A DNA stretch of 64,000 nucleotides from Rickettsia endosymbiont of Culicoides impunctatus (GTDB lineage: Bacteria; Pseudomonadota; Alphaproteobacteria; Rickettsiales; Rickettsiaceae), in NCBI GenBank assembly GCA_020410785.1, contig CP084573.1:1178001-1242000 (forward strand). Direction: 5' to 3'. The translations under genes were made by a program, and so were the position numbers. The notes beneath the pieces were generated by a model, which was not told the origin of the DNA, did no database searches, and saw only the letters and a program-made list of their open reading frames with translations. Below, piece after piece: positions 28,447 to 38,093 of this stretch (the first letter of the stretch is position 1; every line of letters begins with the position of its first letter).

Positions 28447-28545
28447 ACGTCATGGCTCAGAGCTACTTTAGTAGAGACAAAGCAATCCAGAAAAGTATTA
28501 GAAATGGATTGCTTCGACTATTACATGGTCTCGCAATGACGTTTG
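28447..28545. repeat. Dispersed palindromic repeat, family A copy 9
   Basis: CGTCATGGCTCAGAGCTACT...GCAATCC...GGATTGCTTCG...TCTCGCAATGACG. It lies between mreD and mrdA, directly followed by a family C palindrome. Confidence 0.85.
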
Positions 28546-28546
28546 G

Positions 28547-28654
28547 TATAGTCAATTGATGAGAAGTTGGGGACGTTGTCACTCGTCGCTCGCCTATTAC
28601 TTATAGGCGTCGCTCCATCGCTCCTAGCCCCAAATTCTCCTGAATTGACTATAT
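28547..28654. repeat. Dispersed inverted repeat, family C (complete copy)
   Basis: ATAGTCAATTGATGAGAAGT...GGGG on the left pairs with CCCC...AATTCTCCTGAATTGACTAT on the right; the centre includes CGCCTATTACTTATAGGCG, itself a small palindrome. Partial copies: 30590-30646 (inverted), 36038-36060 and 47003-47034. It ends about 40 bases before the mrdA start. Confidence 0.8.
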
Positions 28655-28696
28655 CTAGTACTACAAAAACATAATAGGAATCGCTATCAAAAAAAT

Positions 28697-30478
28697 ATGC
28701 TAAATAATAAAATATTACATAACCAGTTAATATCAAGACGGTCTTTTCTGATAGGTTCAGGAAAACTGACATTATTTTCATTATTGGCTGGAAAAATGTT
28801 TTATATGCAGTTATTTGAAAGTGATAAATATTGTACTTTATCTGATAAAAATCGTATAAGTTTTATTCTAGTTCCGCCATTCAGGGGACAAATTTATGAT
28901 GTTAACGGTAATGTTTTAGCTACCAACCAAACTTGTTTTAGGTTATTACTGGATATGCATGAGGCTAATAATTACAAACAGGAATTAATTCTAGTAGCAA
29001 ATATCTTGCAACTAACTGAAGAAAAACAAAATTACATTAATCAAAAAATAAAAAAAGCCAATAAACGTGTTCCTTTACTGATATTAGATAATCTTAGTTG
29101 GCAACAAATGTCACTCATTGAAGAACAAAAGTTAAATTTAACTTCTGTTTTTGTAGATGTTGGTTATGTAAGATTTTACCATTTTTCAGAAGCGGCTTGT
29201 CATGTAATAGGTTACACTGGACAGATTAATGAGCAAGAGAAACAAGAGCTAGAAATCAATAATTTAGGGGATTTTAATATTGGTAAATCTGGTGTAGAAA
29301 AATATTATGAAGAAAAGTTACGTGGGAAATTTGGTTATAAGCAGATAGAAGTAAATGCTTTAGGCAAACAAGTCAGAGAAATTACCAATCTTCCAAGTCA
29401 ACAAGGAGAGGACTTACATCTAAATATTGATGCAGAGTTACAACAAAGAGTGCAGCCTTATTTAACTAAACAAGGCTGTTCGGCTATAGTTATTGATACA
29501 AATAATGGTAATGTTTTAGTGCTGGCTATGTCGCCGGTATTTGAAGCTAATAATTTTGTAAAATTGTCTCAAGATTATTGGCAAAGTTTAATTAATGATC
29601 CTTATAAGCCGTTAATTAATAAAACCATACAAAGTACTTATCCACCTGGGTCTATATTCAAAATTATTACAATTTTAGCTGGTTTAGAGAGTGGAATTAA
29701 ACCAGATAAAACGGTTAATTGTACTGGGGATTCGGTATTAGGTACTAATAGCTTCCGGTGCTGGAGTCGTCATGGTCATGGCACAGTGGATATGTATAAT
29801 TCCATTAAGCATTCTTGTAACTCTTATATGTATGAAATAGCTCGCTTAACAGGTCATAAAAAAATATTAGATATGGCAAGAAATTTTGGTTTCGGTACAA
29901 AAACTGGTATTGATTTGACTGGAGAAGCCTCAGGTTTCCTTCCTTCAGAAGAATGGAAAATGAAAAAATTTAACTCTAAATGGACGATTGGTGATACTCT
30001 TAACTTATCGATAGGGCAGGGATTTTTATCAGCTACTCCAATCCAGTTAGCTAGGTTTGTAACGGCAATTGCTAATAATGGGAAATTGTATAATCCTAGA
30101 ATTGCTAAAGATATATCGGTATTTGATCAGGTTAACATCAATCAAAAATACTTAGATATTTTAAAAGAAGGCATGTATAAAGCAGTTAATACTGAAGGAG
30201 GGACGGCTTATTATAGTAGAATTTTGGCAGAAGGACATCAATTAGCTGGTAAAACAGGTACGGCACAAGTACAAGCAAAAGCTAATATAGATGATGATTT
30301 AAGTAGTAAATCAGTTGTTTGGCAAAGGCGTAACCATGCTATATTTGCCGGATTCGCTCCCTACCAACAACCTCGTTACTCTATTCTGGTCTTTGTCGAT
30401 CATGGCGGAGGTGGAGGTAGGGCAGCGGCTCCTATAGCCAACAAAATTATGACTATGGTGCTTGATAAATATAGCTAA
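28697..30478 (+). CDS. mrdA: Penicillin-binding protein 2 (peptidoglycan D,D-transpeptidase)
   Basis: 593 residues. PBP2 cross-links peptidoglycan during cell elongation. An N-terminal membrane anchor (about residues 18-36) precedes the dimerisation domain (PPFRGQIYDVNGNVLA) and the transpeptidase domain with S319-I-F-K322, S-C-N near 373 and K-T-G-T-A near 518. The length is normal for the family. With dapF, mreD, a D,D-carboxypeptidase and murJ in this window it argues that a peptidoglycan layer is made. The gene stands behind two palindromic repeats. Confidence 0.96.
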   Translation: MLNNKILHNQLISRRSFLIGSGKLTLFSLLAGKMFYMQLFESDKYCTLSDKNRISFILVPPFRGQIYDVNGNVLATNQTCFRLLLDMHEANNYKQELILVANILQLTEEKQNYINQKIKKANKRVPLLILDNLSWQQMSLIEEQKLNLTSVFVDVGYVRFYHFSEAACHVIGYTGQINEQEKQELEINNLGDFNIGKSGVEKYYEEKLRGKFGYKQIEVNALGKQVREITNLPSQQGEDLHLNIDAELQQRVQPYLTKQGCSAIVIDTNNGNVLVLAMSPVFEANNFVKLSQDYWQSLINDPYKPLINKTIQSTYPPGSIFKIITILAGLESGIKPDKTVNCTGDSVLGTNSFRCWSRHGHGTVDMYNSIKHSCNSYMYEIARLTGHKKILDMARNFGFGTKTGIDLTGEASGFLPSEEWKMKKFNSKWTIGDTLNLSIGQGFLSATPIQLARFVTAIANNGKLYNPRIAKDISVFDQVNINQKYLDILKEGMYKAVNTEGGTAYYSRILAEGHQLAGKTGTAQVQAKANIDDDLSSKSVVWQRRNHAIFAGFAPYQQPRYSILVFVDHGGGGGRAAAPIANKIMTMVLDKYS

Positions 30479-30487
30479 CTCGATTAT

Positions 30488-30646
30488 TAGACTTCCTGCA
30501 TAAGTCAAAAAAGCCCTCGGGATTTTTAGGAGAAACGAAGCCTGCTACCTTCACATTCTTAGCACTTTTCTATCTCGAAGATAAGTCGCCTATAAGTAAT
30601 AGGCGAGCATTGAGCGACGACATCACCAACTTCTCATCAATTGACT
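30488..30646. repeat. Mosaic of repeat fragments (families B, E and C)
   Basis: 30488-30555 matches a half of family B (AGACTTCCTGCATAAGTC... GGGATTTTTAGGAGAAACGA), 30561-30594 matches an end of family E (AGCACTTTTCTATCTCGAAG then ATAAG), and 30595-30646 matches family C in inverse orientation (CGCCTATAAGTAATAGGCG...TCAATTGACTATA). The IS256 fragment follows at once. Confidence 0.75.
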
Positions 30647-31038
30647 ATATCTGGTAGAAAAGATATATTGGGATTATGGCTTAGTGAAAATGAGGGAGCA
30701 AAATTTTGGCTTGGTAATTTTAATGAGATGAAGAATAGAGGACTAAAAGATATACTGATTGCCTGTAGTGATAATCTTGCTGGTATGTCTGAGGTGATAG
30801 AAGCAGTTTATCCAAAAACTGAACATCAATTATGTATCGTATAAAGATAGGAAGCAATTAGCTGTTGATTTAAAGCCGATATATACTGCAGTAGCGGAAG
30901 AACAAGCCCATTTGGCGTTAGTATCGTTTGAAGAAAAATGGAATAAACAATATCCACAAATTGCCAAATCTTGGTATAATAACTGGAATAATTTAATGAC
31001 CTAATTTTGGAAATTTACACAGTTTTTTGGATAGTCCC
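30647..31038 (+). pseudogene. IS256-family transposase remnant with right terminal repeat
   Basis: Reads G-R-K-D-I-L-G-L-W-L-S-E-N-E-G-A-K-F-W-L, then CSDNLAGMSEVIEAVYPKTE and H-Q-L-C-I-V, the middle of IS256-type transposases including a catalytic-region Asp; a deletion/frameshift at about 30843 then joins YKDRKQLAVDLKPIYTAVAE and a C-terminal WYNNWNNL. The left half of the gene is gone. The right terminal repeat GGAAATTTACACAGTTTTTT followed by GGATAGTCCC runs to 31038. Confidence 0.88.
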
Positions 31039-31875
31039 ATGAAAGCAACATTATATATTTTAAGTGCACTTGGACTTGGGGCAATAAAAGCTAGTATAGT
31101 AAAATCTCTTGATAGCAGTATTCCTGTTTCTTTAGTGGTATTTTCCCAATTTTTTCTTTGTATTGTCTATTTTTTACCAAAAGTTATAAAATCTGGTGGT
31201 AGATTAATAGTGTCGCAACATTATTGGGTATTAATTAGCAGGGGATTATTAGGTACAGCATATTGGTATTGTGTGTTTTTATCAGCAAATTACTTGTCTC
31301 TTTTCAATGTCAGTGTACTTACAAATCTTTCTCCACTTTGGGTGTTACTAATAACTGGCATTTTTATTGATAAATCTATTAACAAAGAACTATTATTTTT
31401 AGCGATAATTGGCTTTATTGGGTGCTTATTAGTATTAAAACCATCAAGAGAAATTATAAATTTGGGAGCAATTTTTGGATTATTTAGTGGAATATTTATG
31501 GCACTAACTCTCATATCAACAAAAAGTTTGTTGAAAATAGAGAATTCAGATAGAGTACTAGTATATTATTTTGGGATAGCTTCTCTTAGTATGTTACCTT
31601 TTTTAATGAATTTTGCTATAACACAAGTATCTTCAAAGGATTGGATTATGCTATTAATCAATGCTCTGTTGATGCTTTTACACCAAATATTATTAAATAA
31701 AGGATTAAAAATTGGTTTAGTTACTGAAATAAGTATTTTAGCTTATAGCAGTGTTTTGTTCTCTTTAATTTTAACAGTAGTTATTTGGCAAGAAATACCA
31801 GATATTTTCTCAATTGTTGGAGCAATAATAATAATCTCAAATGGAATATATATAGCCAGGAGACAAAAATCATGA
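31039..31875 (+). CDS. EamA/DMT-superfamily transporter
   Basis: 278 residues with about ten membrane helices in two repeats of five, the drug/metabolite transporter fold. Visible repeats are S-L-V-V-F-S-Q-F-F-L-C near residue 30 and SRGLLGTAYWYCVFLSANYL near 70, and the second half echoes with A-L-L-M-L-L-H-Q-I-L. Substrate unknown; one rickettsial DMT member carries S-adenosylmethionine, but I cannot assign that here. ATG 31039 directly abuts the end of the IS256 terminal repeat, so upstream signals come from, or were replaced by, the element. An in-frame TTG at 31027 lies inside the repeat and I reject it. Confidence 0.85.
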   Translation: MKATLYILSALGLGAIKASIVKSLDSSIPVSLVVFSQFFLCIVYFLPKVIKSGGRLIVSQHYWVLISRGLLGTAYWYCVFLSANYLSLFNVSVLTNLSPLWVLLITGIFIDKSINKELLFLAIIGFIGCLLVLKPSREIINLGAIFGLFSGIFMALTLISTKSLLKIENSDRVLVYYFGIASLSMLPFLMNFAITQVSSKDWIMLLINALLMLLHQILLNKGLKIGLVTEISILAYSSVLFSLILTVVIWQEIPDIFSIVGAIIIISNGIYIARRQKS

Positions 31876-31930
31876 TCAGAAAGCAAACCAAAGTTTTGGG
31901 AACATATTTAGTGATCGTTCACGAATTTTT

Positions 31931-32100
31931 TTGTTATTTTCTTATGATGAATAAAAAATCTGCCTCGCCAAGCGTCATTGCGAGGAGACCGTAAGGTCGA
32001 CGAAGCAATCCAGGAAAGTGATTAGAAATGGATTACTTCTTGGCTTAAGCCTTCTCGCAATGATGTTTTGTACTTTAACTTATTTTCTGTGAACACTCAC
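31931..32100. repeat. Dispersed palindromic repeat, family A copy 10 (long form)
   Basis: Both outer arms are present: TATTTTCTTATGATGAATAA at the left and TTGTACTTTAACTTATTTTC...GTGAACACTCAC at the right, with inner arms GCGTCATTGCGAGGAG and CTCGCAATGATG and the core GCAATCC...GGATTAC. Colinear with the 8161-8327 copy. Confidence 0.88.
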
Positions 32101-32119
32101 AAAAAATGAGCAATACCGC

Positions 32120-32160
32120 AAAAATAATGAAAACAGCTATTAGTGGAACATAAAAATCTG
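32120..32160. repeat. 41-bp direct repeat, copy 2
   Basis: Identical over 41 bases to 5992-6032. Again it follows a family A long-form repeat, here by 20 bases, and stands before a plus-strand gene. Confidence 0.85.
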
Positions 32161-32276
32161 TTATATTTATAGATATAGCCGAATTTGCAATAACTTGTTA
32201 TATCTAATTCAGGTTAATTATATTTTGAACTATTCTCGACAACCTCCTAGTAATATTGGATATTGGGTAATCTTTT

Positions 32277-34889
32277 ATGATAAGAAGAATAATTATATTT
32301 ACTATCATTGCAATTTCATTGTTAATATGCTCTATATTAGTTGCTGTAAACTTTGTTGACTATAATTCTGTCAGTAACAGTTTTGTCAATGAATTAAAAA
32401 TTTCTCCTCAAAATCTAAAAAACATAAAAATAACTAAATTTCCTATACCTTATTTGACTATTGATCGTATAAAAGAAGATGGAAGGCTAGAATTAGAAAA
32501 TATAAAAATTTACTTTGCTCCATGGTCATTATTAATTCTTAGACCAAAAATTAGTGCTGTAACCATAAATAATGCCACAATATATTCAGATGAGCAGGAT
32601 TTTGACATTATAAACCATGATAGGATAGTTAGTTCATTGATAACAAATGGTATAATAGATATAAATTTTGATGTTAAAAATCTGACTATTCTAAATAAAG
32701 ATAACCAACCTATTCTTACTTTAAATAACTGCTCTCTATTTAAAAACAATCCTATTTCTAGTAAAATTTCATTCAAGGGAAATGGGGGGTATGTGGGAAA
32801 ATTATCCGGATTCTTTGAAAGAAATGCTAATCAAATAAATCTTGACCTTACTATCGCTAATAGTGATTATAATTTTCACCTGTTAGAAACCTATATAGAT
32901 TCTAAACTAATAAATGGCAAAGCAGAATATCTAATACAACATTTAGCTGATATATTACATATTCTTATACCAGATTTAGATTCTTTATTTAGAAAAATTA
33001 ACCCGAATGAAAAGATAAATATTAAGTTTGACATTTTGTCTACTCCTCAATTACTCAAACTAGAAAATATAATTATAGATTCTAATTCACTAGCAGGTAA
33101 CGGTTCAATATATTTGAACAAAAGTGACGAGGTCACTAGTATAATAAAATTACATTTTCCTAAGATAGATACAAAATCACTAATTACCTCATCAAATAAT
33201 ATTAAACAATTTAGCAATTCAGTCTTTGGGTTAAGGTTTCTCTTTGATAACAAATCAATTATCACCAATATTTTAGTTGATCAAATAATATTAAATAATG
33301 ATGAGGTATTAAATAATACTAAAATTTTGCTTAATTTAGACAAAGGGGTATTAGTGGTTAATGATTTTTCTGGTACAATAAAATCTGGAGGAAATTTTCA
33401 ATTTGTAGGTAATGTAACTCAAAACTCAGTAAGAAGTATATTTGATGGCACAATTTACTTGCAACATAATGACCTTAATTCTGTATTGAATACTTTAGGT
33501 TATCAACAGGCAGTTAGTAAAAAGCCTACAGCTTTTATTTTATCCTCAGATTTAAAACTAACTTTAATAGATGTATATTTACAAAACCTTATGCTGAAAA
33601 CTGAAAACACTAAAGTTACCGGTAATATTACGGCTAGATTTATTGGTTCTATGCCGCATTTTATAGCTATTCTTGACTTCTCCTCGATAGATTTAAATAG
33701 AGAGGATTATCCGATAATTTCACCAATGGTGAAATTTGCCAAAAGTTTGTCAGAAAATATGAAAGATGAATCATATCTAGCTAAATATATTCCCATTAGG
33801 ACAGTTGATTATTTAGGTAATTTTGATATCACGATCAATGATATACTTATGGAAAATAATTCATTTGGTAAAGCATATATATTAGCAAATATTTCGCCAG
33901 GTAATATTGAAATTAGTAATCTTGATATAAGAACCAATAGTGATTACATCAATCTTAGTGCCAATTTGTTAGCAAATAATATTAAACCACAATTAGAAGT
34001 TACAATAAATGATGGTTCTCTTAATGTTAACTATTTAACGGCTGAATCTTTACTTAATCTACGAAATAAATTACTAAATGAATTTGATTTAGAAAAAATA
34101 GAGTTAAAATTAGATGGCATGTTATCAAAAATAATGCAGGATGCTCTAGTATTACAAGATATTAAATTTGCTTTAGCAAATAACAATACCTTATTTAAAA
34201 TCAGTAACCTTGAAGCAAATCTACTTTCTGGTAAATTAGCAGCAGAAGGTAATATTTTATTAGATCCATATACTCTTAACTTTGTTTATGCCCTAAATTC
34301 TATTGATTTAGCTCAATTATCTAATATCTTTCCGAAAGGGTTACTAAACAATTATGGGGGGATGAGTATCAATGGAACACTCGCCACTAATGGTGATAGT
34401 TTAAAAAAATTGTTATATGAGCTTAGCACTCAATCAGAGTTTGTCATAAAAAATGCTAAAATCAGTAACTTTTCCATTGATTCATTTATAGAAAAAGTTA
34501 ATAATAAAGATTATAATCTTAAATATTTAAAAGAAGATTTAGCCCACGCTGTGTATCAAGGGCAAACTGAGTTGGATAGTTTGCGTGGCAACATTCAGTT
34601 AAAAAATGGTATAGTTACAATAAAAGATGTAGTATTTAATACGAAATATACTAGTGGGTCTGCATCATTAGCTGTAAATGTATATAATTGGGACATGACA
34701 TTATCTTCAATATTATCTTTCTATATAGCAGACTTAAAACTTAATTTAAACGATTCTAGTAATCAAAATACTCCTGTAAATCTTAAAATAAAAACATCAG
34801 GTACTATGTTAGACCCTATAAAAACGTTAGATGAAACTGAATTAACAAAGGCTTTAGAGAACAAAAAAAAATCTACAATTACAAAATAA
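32277..34889 (+). CDS. AsmA-like envelope protein
   Basis: 870 residues with one N-terminal membrane helix (about 5-25) and a long periplasmic part rich in beta strands. The start VAVNFVDYNSVSNSFVNELK and FPIPYLTIDRIKEDG match the AsmA N-terminus (the E. coli pattern is D-x-N-x-y-k-x-x-I), and the C-terminal LRGNIQLKNGIVTIKDVVFN block matches the AsmA C-terminal domain. AsmA-like proteins are thought to help phospholipid transport between membranes or outer-membrane assembly. The gene is monocistronic by position: large spacers lie on both sides. Confidence 0.85.
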   Translation: MIRRIIIFTIIAISLLICSILVAVNFVDYNSVSNSFVNELKISPQNLKNIKITKFPIPYLTIDRIKEDGRLELENIKIYFAPWSLLILRPKISAVTINNATIYSDEQDFDIINHDRIVSSLITNGIIDINFDVKNLTILNKDNQPILTLNNCSLFKNNPISSKISFKGNGGYVGKLSGFFERNANQINLDLTIANSDYNFHLLETYIDSKLINGKAEYLIQHLADILHILIPDLDSLFRKINPNEKINIKFDILSTPQLLKLENIIIDSNSLAGNGSIYLNKSDEVTSIIKLHFPKIDTKSLITSSNNIKQFSNSVFGLRFLFDNKSIITNILVDQIILNNDEVLNNTKILLNLDKGVLVVNDFSGTIKSGGNFQFVGNVTQNSVRSIFDGTIYLQHNDLNSVLNTLGYQQAVSKKPTAFILSSDLKLTLIDVYLQNLMLKTENTKVTGNITARFIGSMPHFIAILDFSSIDLNREDYPIISPMVKFAKSLSENMKDESYLAKYIPIRTVDYLGNFDITINDILMENNSFGKAYILANISPGNIEISNLDIRTNSDYINLSANLLANNIKPQLEVTINDGSLNVNYLTAESLLNLRNKLLNEFDLEKIELKLDGMLSKIMQDALVLQDIKFALANNNTLFKISNLEANLLSGKLAAEGNILLDPYTLNFVYALNSIDLAQLSNIFPKGLLNNYGGMSINGTLATNGDSLKKLLYELSTQSEFVIKNAKISNFSIDSFIEKVNNKDYNLKYLKEDLAHAVYQGQTELDSLRGNIQLKNGIVTIKDVVFNTKYTSGSASLAVNVYNWDMTLSSILSFYIADLKLNLNDSSNQNTPVNLKIKTSGTMLDPIKTLDETELTKALENKKKSTITK

Positions 34890-35016
34890 TAAAGGTTATT
34901 ATTAAAAATTTTTAAGGATTACAGTTTAGGATAATTTTTTATCTTAACGATATTTTAATCTTGCTATGACTTGTAATATTGTTATATCTTAACAAGATAT
35001 ATAAAAATATATAATT

Positions 35017-35976
35017 ATGTTAATGCGATTACAACTATTGCTATTTTTTTCCTGTATAATAACGTTCAGTATAAGTTCATGTCCTGCTTATGCTGCAAAA
35101 AAGCCGGTATCTTTGCCAACTCAGACAAGTCTTGTTGTAGATTGCAAAACCGGTAGAATATTGCATGATAGAAATTCTACTACTAAAATATATCCAGCTT
35201 CATTGACAAAACTAATGACCTTGTATTTATTATTTGAAGCAGTAGAATCTGGCAGATTATCAATGAACCAAAAATTATATGTTTCAAAAAATGCAGAAAG
35301 AATGTTGCCATGTAAGCTAGGGCTTAGAGCGAAAGAATCTATTACTGTAAGAGAGGCTATTTTAGCCCTAATTGTTAAATCTGCAAATGACGCGGCTATG
35401 GTTGTAGCTGAAAATATCAAAGGTAGTGAGGAAAAATTTGCTCAGTTGATGACTATTCGGGCTCATCAGCTTGGTATGAGAGATACTTATTTTAAAAATG
35501 CTTCTGGATGGCATCATCCTTGTCAAAAAACTACCGCTCGGGATCTTGCTAAACTATCTATAGCTATTAAGCGAGATTTTCCCAAATATTATAGTTATTT
35601 TTCTAAAAATAACTTTGTTTTTAGAGGTAAAACTATACGAGGGCATAATAAAGTGAATGAAACTTATGAAGGAGTTGAAGGGTTAAAAACTGGCTATACC
35701 ACTCCAGCTGGCTATAACTTGATTACTGCTGCAACTAGAAAAAACAAATCATTGGTTGCTATTGTCACTGGTGGCAGATCTGCTGAGTCTAGAAATTTGC
35801 AAATGGTAAAACTATTAGATACGCATTTTGATAAACCGAGCAGTAATAAGACAATGGCTAATAAATTGATAGCAAAGATAACGGTACCATCAAAAACATA
35901 TAGCAGAAAAATAAAGTCAACTAAAGTTGCAACAAATCTTAAAGTAAAAAACAAAAAAAAGCTGGTTCAAAGTTAG
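35017..35976 (+). CDS. D-alanyl-D-alanine carboxypeptidase (PBP5/DacF type)
   Basis: 319 residues. The enzyme removes the terminal D-Ala of peptidoglycan stem peptides in the periplasm. A signal peptide of about 26 residues ends P-A-Y-A-A. Class motifs: S62-L-T-K65, S-A-N-D near 120, and K-T-G-Y near 222. The C-terminal beta domain typical of PBP5 is replaced by a short basic tail (K-V-K-N-K-K-K) with no clear amphipathic anchor. Gene symbols dacA/dacC/dacF are used interchangeably for such proteins, so none is given. Confidence 0.93.
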   Translation: MLMRLQLLLFFSCIITFSISSCPAYAAKKPVSLPTQTSLVVDCKTGRILHDRNSTTKIYPASLTKLMTLYLLFEAVESGRLSMNQKLYVSKNAERMLPCKLGLRAKESITVREAILALIVKSANDAAMVVAENIKGSEEKFAQLMTIRAHQLGMRDTYFKNASGWHHPCQKTTARDLAKLSIAIKRDFPKYYSYFSKNNFVFRGKTIRGHNKVNETYEGVEGLKTGYTTPAGYNLITAATRKNKSLVAIVTGGRSAESRNLQMVKLLDTHFDKPSSNKTMANKLIAKITVPSKTYSRKIKSTKVATNLKVKNKKKLVQS

Positions 35977-36072
35977 GGAGGGGTAAGTAATCTCAATTTG
36001 GTATAAGAATAAGCCTTTTAAAGATATGGTTAATAGTATAGTCAATTGAATAGGGAGAATATAAAAGCAAAA

Positions 36073-37429
36073 ATGAGCAGATTGGTACAAAAAGAGGGGG
36101 GACATATTCAAAGCAATCTAACTAAAAAACAAAAAAAGGTCGTTTTGTTACTCTCAGTCGGTACATTCTTAGAATATTTTGATCTGATGCTCTATATACA
36201 TATGATGGTAGTTCTTAATGAACTTTTTTTCCCAAAATATGACCCGTATGCAGCACAATTACTTTTATCCTTTACTTTTTGTGCTACATATTTATTGAGA
36301 CCTATAGGGGCGTTAATTTTTGGATGGATTGGTGATAATGTAGGTCGTAAATCAACCGTTATTATCACCACTTTCATGATGGCAATTTCTTGTCTTATCA
36401 TTGCTAATTTACCAACTTATGCTGAAATAGGTATCACTGCTACTGTGATTTTATCAATATGTCGTATTGTGCAAGGTATTAGTTCCATGGGAGAAATAAT
36501 AGGGGCAGAGCTATATTTGACTGAAACTATAAAACCACCACAACAATATTCAGCTGTATCATTATTGGTTTTCTTATCTATATTAGGGGGAACATTTGCT
36601 TTGGGCATTGCATCTATTGCTACCTCTTGCAATTTCAATTGGCGTTATGCTTTTTGGTTTGGTGCATCAGTTGCGTTAATTGGTTCAGTAGCTAGGACGA
36701 CTTTACGAGAAGCCCCAGAATTTGTCGACACAAAACGGCGAATAAAAAGAATTTTTGCAGACATTAATGAAGAACAAGATATACTAAAAAATAACCCTAT
36801 TTGGACAAAAAAAGTTAATAAAATCACAACCTTATCTTGTTTTTTAATGGGTTGTACTTGGCCGGTATGTTTTTATTTAGCATTTGTTTATTGTGGAGAA
36901 ATTCTTAGAAATAATTTTGGTTATACGGCTGAACAAGTCATTCGCCAAAATGTCTTCGTTTCAGTGGCAGAAATGTTAGGAATTTTGCCATTGGTATATT
37001 TAAGTTATTATATATATCACTATAGTGATTTTAAAAATCAGACTAGTAATTTTCTGGGGTTTTATTTTGATTTATCCATACTTATTAAATAATGTTAGAA
37101 CGCCATTTGATATTCTTTTACTCCAGTCATTTATGATGTTTTTTGTACCTCGTTTCACTCCAGCTACATCAATTTTTTACAAATATTTTCCTATTTTTAA
37201 ACGTTTTACTTATTGTGGTTTTATATATGCTGTATCACGTATGGTGATGTATGTTATCACATCTTTTGGGCTTATTTATTTAACAGAATATTTAGGTAAT
37301 TATGGATTGCTGATTATTACAATTTCAATCATGATTGGATATAGTTTTGGCATATTGCATTTTGAAAAATTAGAGAAAACGACTGGAAATTATCCTAAAA
37401 AGAAAAAATGGTTTCTCTTAATGAATTAG
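36073..37429 (+). pseudogene. Frameshifted MFS transporter (ProP-like)
   Basis: Two overlapping frames make up one 12-helix MFS protein. The first (ATG 36073, to 37092) has V-L-L-L-S-V-G-T-F-L-E-Y-F-D at the start, the loop G-W-I-G-D-N-V-G-R-K-S and helix 5 with a conserved Arg/Gly pattern (RIVQGISSMGEIIGAELYL), as in rickettsial ProP-like carriers. The second (37025-37429) supplies helices 9-12. The shift lies within 37025-37092; no single frame is open. It may be a pseudogene or an assembly error. An earlier TTG (36046) lies in a family C fragment and is not used. A second, shorter copy of parts of this gene is at 38094-38207. Confidence 0.82.
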
Positions 37430-37456
37430 GTAGTATTATATGGTTAAATGATGTCT
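37399..37456 (+). repeat. 58-bp direct repeat, copy 1 (MFS 3' end and rimM-like start)
   Basis: Identical to 38150-38207. It covers the last codons of the MFS gene, its stop codon, the spacer, and ATGATGTCT, which in copy 2 is the start of rimM. Here the ATG reads only a few codons (then TGA), so copy 1 is a stub of the rimM start. Confidence 0.92.
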
Positions 37457-37670
37457 ATTAAAGAAGTATGAATGAAAAATTGTGTTATTAGGTTTGAAGA
37501 AATAAAATTTTTTGTGTTTAACACATTATTTATAGTGTATATCCATAAAATTGATAAAAACAAAATTATACTTGTTGTTATTTTTTATTTGTTATAATAT
37601 TGTATTATAAGTTATCAAATAATTAACTTGATCTACGGAATATATTTTATTACGTTAGAATATATATGTA

Positions 37671-38075
37671 ATGATAAAAAAACATCTATTTTTATTATTG
37701 GGGGTTTGTATATTTGAGGTTGTTCTCCTCCAATGTTATGAACTCCCTACTCTTTTTCAGTTTCTACATATCTTGTTAACAATCTGTATAGTCATAATGG
37801 ATAGGTGGGTATATTTTTATTATATTAAGGACAAGAAGAAAAGAGTTCAACCTATTTTAAATTTTTTTGTAAAAATTGTAACATTCATTTGTATTTGGTT
37901 GGGCGTTGTTATAATATTTATTATTGTAGATATTTATGAGCAAAAACCTTTAAATTGGCATCAATATTCAAAAACTAGCTTGAAGATGATACCTATCTTC
38001 ATAGGAGTTATCATCTTGTGTACTGTAGAACTAGTACGTGATCTGTCTAAGCTTGATAAAACATCATTAAAGTGA
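37671..38075 (+). CDS. Small hypothetical membrane protein
   Basis: 134 residues with four hydrophobic segments (about 4-20, 28-45, 63-87, 103-122) separated by short charged loops (Y-I-K-D-K-K-K-R-V). I do not recognise a family. The frame is preceded by a long AT-rich spacer with no clear ribosome site. It sits between two copies of MFS-gene sequence, so it came with, or was trapped by, a local duplication. It may be a real gene or a chance frame in membrane-like AT-rich DNA. Confidence 0.45.
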   Translation: MIKKHLFLLLGVCIFEVVLLQCYELPTLFQFLHILLTICIVIMDRWVYFYYIKDKKKRVQPILNFFVKIVTFICIWLGVVIIFIIVDIYEQKPLNWHQYSKTSLKMIPIFIGVIILCTVELVRDLSKLDKTSLK

Positions 38076-38093
38076 CAAAAGTTTCGTGTTTTG

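Larger units (their letters stand above)
31876..32276. other. Non-coding spacer before the AsmA-like gene
   Basis: Apart from the family A repeat (31931-32100), the 41-bp repeat (32120-32160) and a GACAACCTCCTAG motif (32238-32250, also seen near 9551, 14355 and 46995), I see no coding or RNA feature. Confidence 0.6.

Noticed and set aside
28521..28781. 86-codon minus-strand frame near mrdA
   Set aside because: It reads through family A and C repeats and into the mrdA start on the other strand.
36046..36072. TTG start for the MFS gene
   Set aside because: It lies in a family C repeat fragment; ATG 36073 gives a normal N-terminus.
37671..38075. Assigning a transporter function to the small membrane ORF
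   Set aside because: Only hydrophobicity supports it; no family motif is visible, so it is listed as hypothetical.
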